Origin: Granulicella sibirica
GTDB lineage: Bacteria > Acidobacteriota > Terriglobia > Terriglobales > Acidobacteriaceae
Assembly: GCF_004115155.1 (NCBI RefSeq)
Contig: NZ_RDSM01000001.1
Location: forward strand, 1,178,001 to 1,242,000
Length of the DNA: 64,000 bases
Reading direction: 5' to 3'
The stretch's first letter is position 1. Every line of letters begins with the position of its first letter. Of the stretch, positions 1 through 7,743 are shown one piece after another. The notes beneath the pieces are model-generated. The model saw only the letters and a list, made by a program, of their open reading frames with translations, was not told where the DNA came from and did not search any database. A program made the translations under genes and the position numbers.

Positions 1-483
1 GTTCCCGTTCAGCAGAACACCGCCGCTCAGGCCGTCTACATCCTGCCCAGCCAGCTCAACGGCATGAAAGGCCTCAGCCACGCGGGCGAGCCGTCCGGCA
101 TCGGACTCGGCTGGATTCGCCTCGGCCTTCCCGAAGATCCCGGCATGATCATCCAGAAGACCGGCGGCGGTGGCGGCTTCACCACCTACATCGCCCTCCT
201 GCCTTCCCGCCGTACGGGGATTTTCATCGCCATGACCGAGGGCCGACACTCAGGCCACGTTAACGTCTTCCACGAAGCCAACAATCTCGTCACCATTATG
301 GCTGGACTCCCTCCACTTCCGCCCGAGCCCGTCGCCGATCTCCCCTCGGATTCTGTCCAGGCTCACGCCAACCTGCCCGTCCACGCGAAAACACGCGCAG
401 CGACCACGAAGGCCCGCGCAGCTACCGCCAGGGCACAAGCCGTTCATCGCCCTGTAAAGAAGGCCCGAAAGCCTACCCGGTAA
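1..483 (+). CDS. Serine beta-lactamase/AmpH-like D-Ala-D-Ala carboxypeptidase family, C-terminal part (5' truncated)
   Basis: The reading frame is open from base 1 and ends with TAA at 481-483, so only the last 160 residues are in the window. A KTGGGGGF segment followed by TTYIALLPSRRTGIFIAM matches the third (KTG/HTG) active-site box and following beta strand of class C beta-lactamase/penicillin-binding-like hydrolases such as AmpH and EstB. The catalytic SxxK and YxN boxes would lie upstream, outside the window. The last 50 residues are a basic, Ala/Arg/Lys-rich low-complexity tail that is not part of the fold. Members of this family act on peptidoglycan peptides or small esters in the periplasm. 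The exact substrate cannot be told from this fragment. Confidence 0.7.
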   Translation, partial: VPVQQNTAAQAVYILPSQLNGMKGLSHAGEPSGIGLGWIRLGLPEDPGMIIQKTGGGGGFTTYIALLPSRRTGIFIAMTEGRHSGHVNVFHEANNLVTIMAGLPPLPPEPVADLPSDSVQAHANLPVHAKTRAATTKARAATARAQAVHRPVKKARKPTR

Positions 484-633
484 ACGGACGCTAAGTCCCC
501 GAAGCCTCCGGCCAGCACCTATACTGGAAGACGGCAGAAGTGACTCGAATCACCGTATTTCGCTCTCCTCTCGCGTTTCCTCCGCGTTGAGTCTTCCGAA
601 AGTCCCTGAAGTACCAAGGAGCCGTACACCCGC

Positions 634-2250
634 ATGAAGATCGTCCTCGCCGAAAAAGTCTCGCCCGCCACCCTCGCCGTCTTCCAGAAAGAACCGGGCT
701 GGCAGATCGTCTCCCCCGACCAGATTAAGAATGGCCTCGCCGCCGAACTCGCTGACGCCGACGCCCTCGTCGTTCGCTCCGCCGTCCAGGCCGACGCCGC
801 CCTCCTGTCGCACGCCCCCAAACTCCGTGTCATCGGACGCGCCGGAGTCGGCGTCGACAACATCGACACCGATGCCGCCACCCACCAGGGCATCGTCGTC
901 ATGAACACCCCCGGAGCCAACGCCGTCGCCGTTGCCGAACTCACCCTCGGCCTCATGATCTCGATGGGCCGCTCCATCCCCCGCGCCAACAACACCATGC
1001 ACGCGGGCAAGTGGGATAAGAAGACCCTTCAGGGCTCGGAACTGCGTGGCAAGACGCTCGGCATCGTCGGTCTCGGACGCATCGGCCTCGAAGTCGCACG
1101 CCGCGCCCACGCCTTCGGCATGACGCTCATCGGCTACGACCCCTTCATTGCCCCAGTCGTCGCCCGCGAGAATGACGTCACGCTCGTCTCCATTGATGAG
1201 ATCTTCAAGCAGTCTGACTACCTCACGCTCCATGTCGGCCTTACGACCCAGACTGAAGGCCTCATCAACGCCCATTCCATCGGCATCATGAAGCAGGGCA
1301 TTCGCATCATCAACTGCGCCCGCGGAGAGCTTATCGTGGACGAGGCGCTCGTTGAGGGACTCAAGTCTGGCAAGGTCGCTGGAGCAGCGCTGGACGTCTT
1401 CCGCCAGGAACCGCTCAAGGAGTCCGCCTACTATGGCCTCGACAACGTGCTTCTAAGCCCGCATATCGCCGGAGCCACCGACGAGGCCCAGGAGGCCATC
1501 GGCATCCAGGTCGCCATGCAGGTTCGCGACTACCTCAAACTCGGAGTGGTCCAGAACGCCGTCAACGTCCCTTCGCTCTCGCGTGAGGAGTACGTCGAAG
1601 CCGCGCCTTACATCGAGATGGCCGAACGTCTTGGCAGCTTCCTTGCGCACGCTACTCCCGGCAATCTGGAGAACATCCAGATCACCTACTCCGGACGCCT
1701 CGCCACCGGCAAGACCGACCTCATCCGCAACGCGGCCATCTGTGGCATTCTCGCCGACGAGGAGAGCGTCAACCGCATCAACGCGGCAGCGATCGCGGGC
1801 GAACGCGGCATCCGCATCCAGGAAGACAAGAAGGAGTTCACCACCGGCGGTACGGGCTCGGTTCTCAAGCTTGTCCTTCACAGCTCCGACGGGGACACCA
1901 GCGCTTCCGCGACGGTGCTTCACGGCTCCTCGCCGCGTCTGCTCACCTACGATGGCATCGACATCGAGGCTCCGCTGAACGGAACGCTTGTGGCCATTCG
2001 GAACCACGACGTTCCCGGCGTCGTCGGACGCATTGGAACCATTCTGGGCGAGCAGCAGGTCAACATCGCCAACTTCGCCCTCGGTCGCGCCACCTCGACG
2101 ACACGGGCGCAGCGGGTTCCGCAGGGTCAGGCACTTGCAGTTGTGCAGATTGACGTTCCAAGCGCAGCTTCCGCCAACTCGGCCGTCGAGGCTCTCCGCA
2201 AGGTCGAAGCTATCGCGAGCGTTCGTCTCGTCGAGCTTCCGAAGGCATAA
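634..2250 (+). CDS. serA: D-3-phosphoglycerate dehydrogenase
   Basis: Catalyses the NAD-dependent oxidation of 3-phosphoglycerate to 3-phosphohydroxypyruvate, the first step of serine biosynthesis in the cytoplasm. The 538-residue length fits the long three-domain type (substrate/NAD domains, an intervening domain, and a C-terminal ACT domain). Visible signatures are VIGRAGVGVDNID near residue 70, the Rossmann motif GIVGLGRIGLEVARR near 150, INCARGELIVDE near 225 (catalytic Arg), and LSPHIAGATDEA near 280 (catalytic His). The ACT domain starts near residue 455 with VAIRNHDVPGVVGRIGTILGE and suggests serine or another small effector regulates activity. The ATG at 634 is the first start giving a complete N-terminus. 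It stands alone; a GC-rich hairpin follows the stop. Confidence 0.96.
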   Translation: MKIVLAEKVSPATLAVFQKEPGWQIVSPDQIKNGLAAELADADALVVRSAVQADAALLSHAPKLRVIGRAGVGVDNIDTDAATHQGIVVMNTPGANAVAVAELTLGLMISMGRSIPRANNTMHAGKWDKKTLQGSELRGKTLGIVGLGRIGLEVARRAHAFGMTLIGYDPFIAPVVARENDVTLVSIDEIFKQSDYLTLHVGLTTQTEGLINAHSIGIMKQGIRIINCARGELIVDEALVEGLKSGKVAGAALDVFRQEPLKESAYYGLDNVLLSPHIAGATDEAQEAIGIQVAMQVRDYLKLGVVQNAVNVPSLSREEYVEAAPYIEMAERLGSFLAHATPGNLENIQITYSGRLATGKTDLIRNAAICGILADEESVNRINAAAIAGERGIRIQEDKKEFTTGGTGSVLKLVLHSSDGDTSASATVLHGSSPRLLTYDGIDIEAPLNGTLVAIRNHDVPGVVGRIGTILGEQQVNIANFALGRATSTTRAQRVPQGQALAVVQIDVPSAASANSAVEALRKVEAIASVRLVELPKA

Positions 2251-2257
2251 CCTGGCA

Positions 2258-2286
2258 GCGGGCGATGTGCTCTCCACATCGCCCGC
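2258..2286 (+). terminator. 12-bp GC-rich hairpin after serA
   Basis: The arm GCGGGCGATGTG (2258-2269) pairs perfectly with CACATCGCCCGC (2275-2286) around a 5-base loop, 8 bases after the serA stop. No T-run follows, so it may be a terminator or mRNA-stabilising stem rather than a classic intrinsic terminator. It separates serA from the FmdB-like gene. Confidence 0.6.
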
Positions 2287-2321
2287 CGCAATTCGGTAAG
2301 CTATCAGCAAGGAACAAGAAG

Positions 2322-2648
2322 ATGCCGCTCTACGAATACGAATGTACGACCTGCCACAAGCACACCGAAAAAATCCAGAAGTTCTCCGATCCTGAGATCA
2401 CCGTCTGCCCGCATTGCGGCGGACACCTGGAGCGCGTCATCTCCGCGCCTGCGATCTCCTTCAAGGGAGGCGGCTGGTACGCGGATGGCTATGGCAACGC
2501 CAAGCCGTCAGCTTCAGGCGAGAGCAAGAGCTCGAGCGAGTCCGTCAGCAAGGACAGCACAAGCAAGCCAGCGAGCGACAGTGCGGCTCCGGCCGCTGCG
2601 CCAGCGGCAGCACCTGCGGCTGCTCCAGCGAGCGCGAGCAAAGACTAG
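2322..2648 (+). CDS. FmdB-family zinc ribbon protein
   Basis: Predicted 108-residue protein beginning MPLYEYECTTCHKHTEK, the hallmark of the FmdB/CxxC_CxxC_SSSS regulatory-type zinc ribbon. Two CxxC knuckles (CTTC, CPHC) would bind one zinc in the first 40 residues, followed by the conserved aromatic/Gly turn FKGGGWYADGYG. The last 50 residues are low-complexity Ser/Lys and then Pro/Ala repeats. I chose ATG 2322 rather than the ATG at 2265 because the family start is fixed at MPxYEY and an AAGGAAC sequence lies just upstream. The family's role is unclear; the original FmdB was proposed as a regulator of a formamidase operon. Confidence 0.88.
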   Translation: MPLYEYECTTCHKHTEKIQKFSDPEITVCPHCGGHLERVISAPAISFKGGGWYADGYGNAKPSASGESKSSSESVSKDSTSKPASDSAAPAAAPAAAPAAAPASASKD

Positions 2649-2652
2649 GAGC

Positions 2653-2904
2653 TCAGTGGACCTGGTTCAGAGATGGCACCTGGTCACCTTCCTTCCGAGC
2701 CTCGGAGAGCGCGATCGCGATAGCCTGCTTCGGGTTCGTGACCTTCGCTCCGGATCCACTCTTCAGCTTTCCGGCCTTCATGGCCTTCATCTCCGTTTCG
2801 ACCTTGGCTCCGGCTGCGGCGCTATACTTTGCGCCTTTGGCGGCTTTCTTGGAGGGAGTCTTCTTGGCTGCGGTCTTTTTAGCTGCTGCCTTCTTTGTGG
2901 CCAT
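2653..2904 (-). CDS. Lysine/alanine-rich DUF6496-type protein (histone H1-like tail)
   Basis: Predicted 83-residue basic protein on the minus strand, ending 4 bases from the FmdB-family stop. The N-terminal half is a run of AAKK/PSKK repeats like eukaryotic H1 tails and bacterial HctA-like proteins. The C-terminal half (KAGKLKSGSG, VTNPKQAIAIALSEA) matches the small DUF6496 domain seen in many soil bacteria. The ATG at 2904 is preferred over the GTG at 2913 because GGAGAGG sits at normal spacing upstream. The Lys-rich tail suggests nucleic-acid binding, possibly as a nucleoid or stationary-phase protein; that is inference. Confidence 0.75.
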   Translation of the reverse strand: MATKKAAAKKTAAKKTPSKKAAKGAKYSAAAGAKVETEMKAMKAGKLKSGSGAKVTNPKQAIAIALSEARKEGDQVPSLNQVH

Positions 2905-2958
2905 CCAGTTCACCTCTCCACGTCAGACTGAGACGGCGATTCCTGAGTTGCACAGGAA

Positions 2959-4557
2959 TCAGTGCTTTTGTTCCGAGTTCTTCCCCTTTCGAACACGGCC
3001 GACGATGCCGAGAAGAAGTAGCCCGACGATTCCCCATAGCGCGGCTTTCAGTGCGGTTTGCCGCCAGCTGTGCGTGCGTTCGAGCGTGCCGTCTGTCCAG
3101 GCCTTATGAACGGCGACTAGGTCAGCGCCGAAGCCGGGGATCGTCACGCCTTCGAGGTCCTCTGTCGGTAATGAGCCGAAGATCCTTTCCGGCTGAGGCA
3201 TGAGGCCGTCGCGGTCCTTTGGGATCGCCTTGATGAGAGCGTTGATCTCGGCGTCCTTCGGGTCGTCGAAGAGAGCTCCATCGGCGGTGTTGGGGAAGAG
3301 CGTGGCTTTCCCGGTCATCTTGAGCTCGATCGCGGCGACGACATCCTGGCAGACTCCGAGTGCGTAGTAGCCGCCGAAGGGGAGCGTTGGGCGCTCACGG
3401 TGGAGGCGAGCGTAAGCTGCGACCATCGCTCCGGCGAGCCGTGTGACCTCGATGGCTTCGGCGTTGCGGTACTCGTGAGCGTGGCGATCCATGACCCACG
3501 GCTGATCGAGCTGGTCCATGACGCGGAACTCGGACTTGCCGTCGATGCCGAAGTAGTGCGCGATGCTGGCGTTGATGACCGGACCGCGAATCTGCCACTC
3601 GTATTCGGCATGACTTACAGGGACGAGAAGAGGGCGTTTGGTGCCGGGAACGACGATCTGGGAGTTGACCCAGAAGGGCATCATCACGTCCTGGCCTTTG
3701 TAGTGGAAGTGGCCGAAGTTGGCGAAATAGCGTGAGTCGGAGACGACGACCTCGTGTCCGGTGGCGATGAGGACCGCGATGAGATCCTGCGGCGTCGAGA
3801 CGGTTCTGCCGTTGATCTTCGCCGTCATGTCGGGAGTGATGTGATCTCCATCTTCGAAGCCGTTGAGGCTGAGGCGATTCAAGACCTCGGAGAGGCGCTG
3901 GCTTTCGGCGTGCATGGGCGCGAATCGCGGGTCGGGTCCGTCGCCGCGAACGACTCCTGCTCCGATCTCGTTTACCAGGCCTTCGCTTGAGAATCCTGGG
4001 CGATTGGATGGTTTGTTCAGGTCTTCGGTGTGTGCTTCGTCCAGATCGTACGGGCCGAAGTCGACAAAGGTGCTCATTTTGGCCGAGACGATTTTTCCGG
4101 GCTTCGCGGCTCCCTCGGCGGTGCTGCCGGGGTTTTTCGCGAGTGTGGTTGCGTCGGCGTCTTTTCCTGCGACGTGGCCGACGACGCGAACCGTGGGGTT
4201 GATCTGGCGCATGGTCCAGCCGGGAAAGCGATCGAGTCCCTGCCAGTCCTTGCCGAGGATCAGTTCGCGGAGGTGGTGGAGAAGATCCGGTGTCAGGAGC
4301 GCGGCTCCGACCTTGGACTGCTTCTGCAACTCGTCGAGCATGGCGTCGGTGAATCCGGGACGAGCGGAGAGTTCGCGCATCATCTCGGAGAGAAGAACAG
4401 TGTTTGGAGGCATCTGGCCGGGAGGCGCGAGACGCTCCGAACTTGCGGGTCCCATGCAGGTCACAAGTGTTGCGATTCCAGCCATTCGTACTCCAAGACG
4501 CGCGGTTCGCGGCAGCTTCGCCCAGAGGCTGCCTACTTTGTTTCCCAGCGAAATCAT
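2959..4557 (-). CDS. Unrecognised exported, C-terminally membrane-anchored protein
   Basis: 532 residues. A hydrophobic N-terminal stretch (RLGVRMAGIATLVTCMG) could be a signal sequence or anchor. A clear transmembrane helix near the end (AALWGIVGLLLLGIVG) is followed by a basic tail, so the bulk is probably periplasmic. I recognise no domain. Visible in the middle are a HFHYKGQDVMMPFWVNSQI segment, ANFGHFHY, and many His and Asp residues (VMDRHAHEYRNAE), which could bind metal, but no known catalytic signature is evident. Codon use resembles the neighbouring chromosomal genes. It is transcribed alone, with a 634-base gene-poor region upstream. Confidence 0.7.
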   Translation of the reverse strand: MISLGNKVGSLWAKLPRTARLGVRMAGIATLVTCMGPASSERLAPPGQMPPNTVLLSEMMRELSARPGFTDAMLDELQKQSKVGAALLTPDLLHHLRELILGKDWQGLDRFPGWTMRQINPTVRVVGHVAGKDADATTLAKNPGSTAEGAAKPGKIVSAKMSTFVDFGPYDLDEAHTEDLNKPSNRPGFSSEGLVNEIGAGVVRGDGPDPRFAPMHAESQRLSEVLNRLSLNGFEDGDHITPDMTAKINGRTVSTPQDLIAVLIATGHEVVVSDSRYFANFGHFHYKGQDVMMPFWVNSQIVVPGTKRPLLVPVSHAEYEWQIRGPVINASIAHYFGIDGKSEFRVMDQLDQPWVMDRHAHEYRNAEAIEVTRLAGAMVAAYARLHRERPTLPFGGYYALGVCQDVVAAIELKMTGKATLFPNTADGALFDDPKDAEINALIKAIPKDRDGLMPQPERIFGSLPTEDLEGVTIPGFGADLVAVHKAWTDGTLERTHSWRQTALKAALWGIVGLLLLGIVGRVRKGKNSEQKH

Positions 4558-4663
4558 TGGTTCATTAGACTATGGATTCGCAGCCTGCAGACACCCCCAC
4601 CCCCCTCCCCATACGCGGGGCGCAAGTCGTTTCGAATGATGGATTTGCGACAGGGTTGCTCCC

Positions 4664-4720
4664 GCAAATATCAGTATCGAAAGGACTTAGCTGCAAATAT
4701 TAGTCAGCAAAGGACTTAGC
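4664..4720. repeat. Imperfect tandem repeat, two units of 28 nt (period 29)
   Basis: Unit 1 (4664-4691) and unit 2 (4693-4720) share GCAAATAT at the start and AAAGGACTTAGC at the end, with differences limited to base 9 and bases 13-16. The conserved ends and variable core look like a protein-binding direct repeat or the remains of a small intergenic repeat family. It lies upstream of the divergent membrane-protein gene start (4557). Confidence 0.6.
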
Positions 4721-4968
4721 GGCGTTACGTCGCACCCGTGACGTGGTTTTCGCTCGTTTTCGATTCCTGCATCCAGTGTATCGAACTCACCGAAACTAAA
4801 GGGACACGAGATTTCGCTTTGTTTTGTGTTAGTTACAGGTTTTGGGGCTTGACATGCGTTTTTGCCGGGAAATACGCGGAATTTATTTTTAGGTCGCTTT
4901 GCGCGTTTGGACCGGCGTGAAGGAGTTGCACCTTGGACTGATCTGCGCGAGGGGTGCAGCCGATATAT

Positions 4969-4991
4969 CCGAGTGGCGGATTGCCACTCGG
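4969..4991 (+). promoter_or_regulatory. 9-bp hairpin just upstream of a small reading frame
   Basis: CCGAGTGGC (4969-4977) pairs perfectly with GCCACTCGG (4983-4991) around a 5-base loop. The right arm abuts a GGGGTGAAGG sequence that would serve as ribosome-binding site for the 28-codon frame at 5001. The position suggests a 5'UTR element that could affect translation of that frame. No effect is demonstrated. Confidence 0.4.
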
Positions 4992-5000
4992 GGGTGAAGG

Positions 5001-5087
5001 ATGAAGGTCGAAGATCGTTACATGTTCGGAGCGGCAGTGTTCATGGTGGTCACCTCGGCGGCGTACTTGCTGCTGGCGGGACAGTAG
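5001..5087 (+). CDS. Possible 28-residue single-pass membrane peptide
   Basis: A short frame with ATG at 5001 and TAG at 5085-5087 encodes a peptide with a charged N-terminus (MKVEDRYMFG) and one hydrophobic helix (AAVFMVVTSAAYLLLAG). A strong purine-rich Shine-Dalgarno-like GGGGTGAAGG ends at the start codon, so the spacing is short, and a stable hairpin precedes it. The peptide resembles small inner-membrane proteins in general shape but matches no family I recognise. It lies 104 bases before the Nif3-like gene on the same strand and could be its leader. It may also be chance. Confidence 0.3.
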   Translation: MKVEDRYMFGAAVFMVVTSAAYLLLAGQ

Positions 5088-5191
5088 AGTCGCTGAAAGA
5101 GTCGGCGCGATGGTCGAATCCTGCCGCTACGTCAGACTAAGACGTCCGTCTGACGCAGCAAAGGCTATGGCGGACGTTTAGGATATCGAGG

Positions 5192-6124
5192 ATGAAGACC
5201 TCACCGATCGTGCCGGGTACGCAGCCTCGGTTCGTCGCTCTCTTCGCTGCCATGGTTCTCTTGAGCGGATGTGCTGCCGCGCAAACGAACGCCGCAGCGC
5301 CTACGGCGGGTGAGGCGTGGTCACGCATCCAGAAGCGATATCTTCCGGCCGCGCCTCCTGACACGGTGGACACCTTGAAGGCAGGGGACCCAGCGACTCC
5401 GGTGACCGGAATCGTGACCACGTTTTTGGACACCATGGCGGTGCTCAAGGAGGCGGTGCGGTTGGGCGACAACCTTGTCATCTCCCATGAGCCGACCTTC
5501 TATAACCATCGCGACGAGACGAAATCCCTGGCCGATGATCCCGTCTACAAGGAGAAGCTTGCTTACATCGAGCAGCATCACCTTGTCGTGTACCGGCTGC
5601 ACGATGAGATCCATGCCGACCCGTCCGGGGATCATATCTTGAAGGGCGTGTACGAAGCCCTGGGATGGACGGCTTATCCTCATCCCTCGGGGCCTATGGG
5701 CGAATACTTTGTCACGATTCCGCAGACGACTTTGGGCAGGCTTGCGCTCACGCTCAAGGACACTCTCCACGCTCAGACCATGCGAGTGGAGGGAGATCCG
5801 GATCTGCTGGTCACGCACGTGGCACTCATACCCGGAGCCGCAGGCCGGGAAGAGCAGATCCGTGCGTTGAATGCGCCCGGTGTCGAGGTTCTCATCGCCG
5901 GGGAAGCGAGCGAGTGGGAGACGGTGGAATATGTAAGGGATGCGGTTACCCAAGGCCGCAAGAAGGCGCTGATCCTGCTCGGTCACGAGGTGTCGGAGGA
6001 GCCGGGGATGGAACGAGCGGCGAAGGAATTGCGCCTGCTGTTTCCTGGGATTCGGGTAGACCATGTTCTTGCTGGACAGCCACTTTGGAGCCCGGAACAT
6101 CCGGTGAAGCCTGGGAAGTTCTGA
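5192..6124 (+). CDS. Nif3-like dinuclear metal protein with lipoprotein-type signal
   Basis: 310 residues. The N-terminus carries a hydrophobic segment ending LLSGC, a lipobox-like site with Cys at about residue 27, so the protein is probably exported and lipid-anchored. The rest resembles the NIF3/YbgI/DUF34 family: TPVTGIVTTFLDTMAVLKEA, then NLVISHEPTFY (first His metal site), a central HDEIHADPSGDH (His/Asp), and a C-terminal LLGHEVSEEPGM equivalent to the family's GHxxTE box. Most Nif3 proteins are cytoplasmic and annotated loosely as GTP cyclohydrolase-like metal enzymes with unsettled function. An exported form is unusual. No operon partner apart from a possible 28-codon frame upstream. 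Confidence 0.75.
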   Translation: MKTSPIVPGTQPRFVALFAAMVLLSGCAAAQTNAAAPTAGEAWSRIQKRYLPAAPPDTVDTLKAGDPATPVTGIVTTFLDTMAVLKEAVRLGDNLVISHEPTFYNHRDETKSLADDPVYKEKLAYIEQHHLVVYRLHDEIHADPSGDHILKGVYEALGWTAYPHPSGPMGEYFVTIPQTTLGRLALTLKDTLHAQTMRVEGDPDLLVTHVALIPGAAGREEQIRALNAPGVEVLIAGEASEWETVEYVRDAVTQGRKKALILLGHEVSEEPGMERAAKELRLLFPGIRVDHVLAGQPLWSPEHPVKPGKF

Positions 6125-6265
6125 TTGCCGATAACAACTTGCTGAGGATAGGTTCAGAACGACGTATCGGCCCAAGGCGGGTTTACCGATATGCGACTTC
6201 TGGGGACCATCAAAGCGTAGACGATGAGAACGGCGTTTATCAGGAGTTAAGAGTTCGGTAGTTCC

Positions 6266-7438
6266 TCAAAGCTGACACATCTGGCTTTCAAAGATTTCGT
6301 CGTAAGTAACGATCTCCACATTTATTTCCCGCTTTCGAATGTCGAAAGTGCTCGCATCAGTGCGATTTTGTGGACTGCGGCCAATCAGCACCGCGAGGCG
6401 CGAATTCTGCGGTGAGAAACCAAGGCTTTTGGAGATCGCTTCAAGGTTCGTCGGATTGTGCATCGCACGCTGATAATCACGGATTTGGTTGATGGAGGCA
6501 TGTACCTTATGCGCAAACCCAGCATGGAACCCGCGATTCACAAGCCTCTCGCCGGGTCCTTTGAGCTCGAGCAAGTCCAGATTGCCGTCTTCTGAACCGA
6601 GGATTGAGGAAAACACGAAGTCAGGCTTTTGATTTTTAGGTTCTGTGAAGTTTATTTCGTGAGAGAGGGGTATTCTGCCCCTTGCTTCCATGAGAATCGC
6701 CGGATGTTGCACAAAGAATTTGTGCATCTCTGTTTCAGTCGCGTCTCTACTAAGCAGTTGTTCGAATAGTGCCACATCGTTGGAGAGGCCCTCGCGGTCG
6801 CGGCTGAAGGTTACCCAATCACTTAATTTGCGACGGTCGCCTGCGGCGTTGTAGTGCTCCGTATTACTCCGGCCGTGCTTTCGTTTGAGTGCGGGCTTGA
6901 TTTGAGCCCGCCCCATTTCGTGCCGAACAAGTAAGCCGCAGCATTCGTAATCAGAGAGCAAAGCTACGTGATGTGCTTTCACAGCAGCCTCGATATGGAA
7001 CATCATCATTCGAGCTGCGTAGACGTGGTGGAAGCCAAGATAGAACAGGGCCTGGGTACTTACCTTAGCCGCCTGAAGCAGCCATGGTGCGACCGGGCCA
7101 TGAAAAATGATGAATGGAAGCGAACGCCATTTGCGACCGTCCCTAGTCGTGCAAGCGTCTGGCAACATTCGCGCCTCTTCTGCCAAATAAACCGCAGTGT
7201 CGAAGGGATAGTGCGCCTCAAGCTTGTCATCTCGACTCCATCCAAGCTCCACCCCATTCGCGGAGCAAACAATTGCGTCGATGAGTGCCAGGCTGCTACC
7301 GGTCTCAAATCGAAGATAGCTTGTCAGCCTGAACCAAGGCATGAACTCAACCAAATGATGAGCAGCACGTAGTTGCGCCATCACCGAATTCGCTTCGGCT
7401 TCTTCCAAACCTGGCGTGTTGGTGTAGAGCAGGTTCAC
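6266..7438 (-). CDS. Shedu-type anti-phage protein (DUF4263 / SduA-like nuclease)
   Basis: 390 residues. The C-terminal half (about 220-390) fits the Shedu SduA domain, a PD-(D/E)xK nuclease. Seen are HKFFVQHPAIL near 239, PDF at 272-274, LLELKGPG with the E-x-K pair at 291 and 293, the helix INQIRDYQ at 316-323, and a C-terminal VEIVTYDEI strand-turn. Shedu is an established single-gene anti-phage system that cuts nucleic acid. The N-terminal 200 residues match nothing I recognise, as expected for the variable sensor regions of this family. The predicted start is GTG without a clear ribosome-binding site, so the true start may be further in (Met20). Base composition is visibly lower in GC than neighbouring genes, consistent with acquisition by transfer. 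Confidence 0.8.
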   Translation of the reverse strand: MNLLYTNTPGLEEAEANSVMAQLRAAHHLVEFMPWFRLTSYLRFETGSSLALIDAIVCSANGVELGWSRDDKLEAHYPFDTAVYLAEEARMLPDACTTRDGRKWRSLPFIIFHGPVAPWLLQAAKVSTQALFYLGFHHVYAARMMMFHIEAAVKAHHVALLSDYECCGLLVRHEMGRAQIKPALKRKHGRSNTEHYNAAGDRRKLSDWVTFSRDREGLSNDVALFEQLLSRDATETEMHKFFVQHPAILMEARGRIPLSHEINFTEPKNQKPDFVFSSILGSEDGNLDLLELKGPGERLVNRGFHAGFAHKVHASINQIRDYQRAMHNPTNLEAISKSLGFSPQNSRLAVLIGRSPQNRTDASTFDIRKREINVEIVTYDEIFESQMCQL

Positions 7439-7710
7439 GTCTCTGAGTCTACGAGCATCGGTTTGGGTTATGCACGTAACAGTACAGCTACCAGAGTTAC
7501 ATCAGCGATGATCGGGTTGCTCAATCCCACTCAGATATCTGAATTGATGTCATGTCAGTCCTGATATGTCGGCATCTCGGCAGTGGTCCTGCACCGCAAG
7601 AAGGGCTCTGCAACTTTGGTTTCGTGCACCCGCATGGGCTTGCCGCATCCAGTACAGAACGGAATGCCGGTTGGGGTAGACCCACCCTATATGGATCCCT
7701 ACGGAAGAAA

Positions 7711-7743
7711 GCGTCCTCAGGCAACAGGCTCGTCTGAGGACGC
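7711..7743 (-). terminator. 10-bp hairpin at the 3' end of the 7717-8331 gene
   Basis: GCGTCCTCAG (7711-7720) pairs with CTGAGGACGC (7734-7743) around a 13-base loop. Read on the minus strand, the stem spans the stop codon of the upstream gene and is followed by TTTCTT, as in an intrinsic terminator. On the plus strand CTTTT follows, so it may act in both directions. It separates this gene from the Shedu gene, arguing against a single operon. Confidence 0.55.

Larger units (their letters stand above)
4558..5000. other. Gene-poor interval with tandem repeat and hairpin
   Basis: No convincing protein gene of normal size lies between the membrane protein start (4557) and the small reading frame at 5001. 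The stretch is visibly richer in A/T than its surroundings. It contains an imperfect tandem repeat (4664-4720), a consensus-like TTGACA at 4849-4854 with no strong -10 box at the right distance, and a hairpin at 4969-4991. Longer open frames here (for example 4738-4920) have no family features or start signals. Confidence 0.5.

Noticed and set aside
4738..4920. 60-codon plus-strand frame in the 4558-5191 interval
   Set aside because: No ribosome-binding site, no hydrophobic pattern or recognisable domain; the interval's A/T content makes chance frames shorter but still possible.
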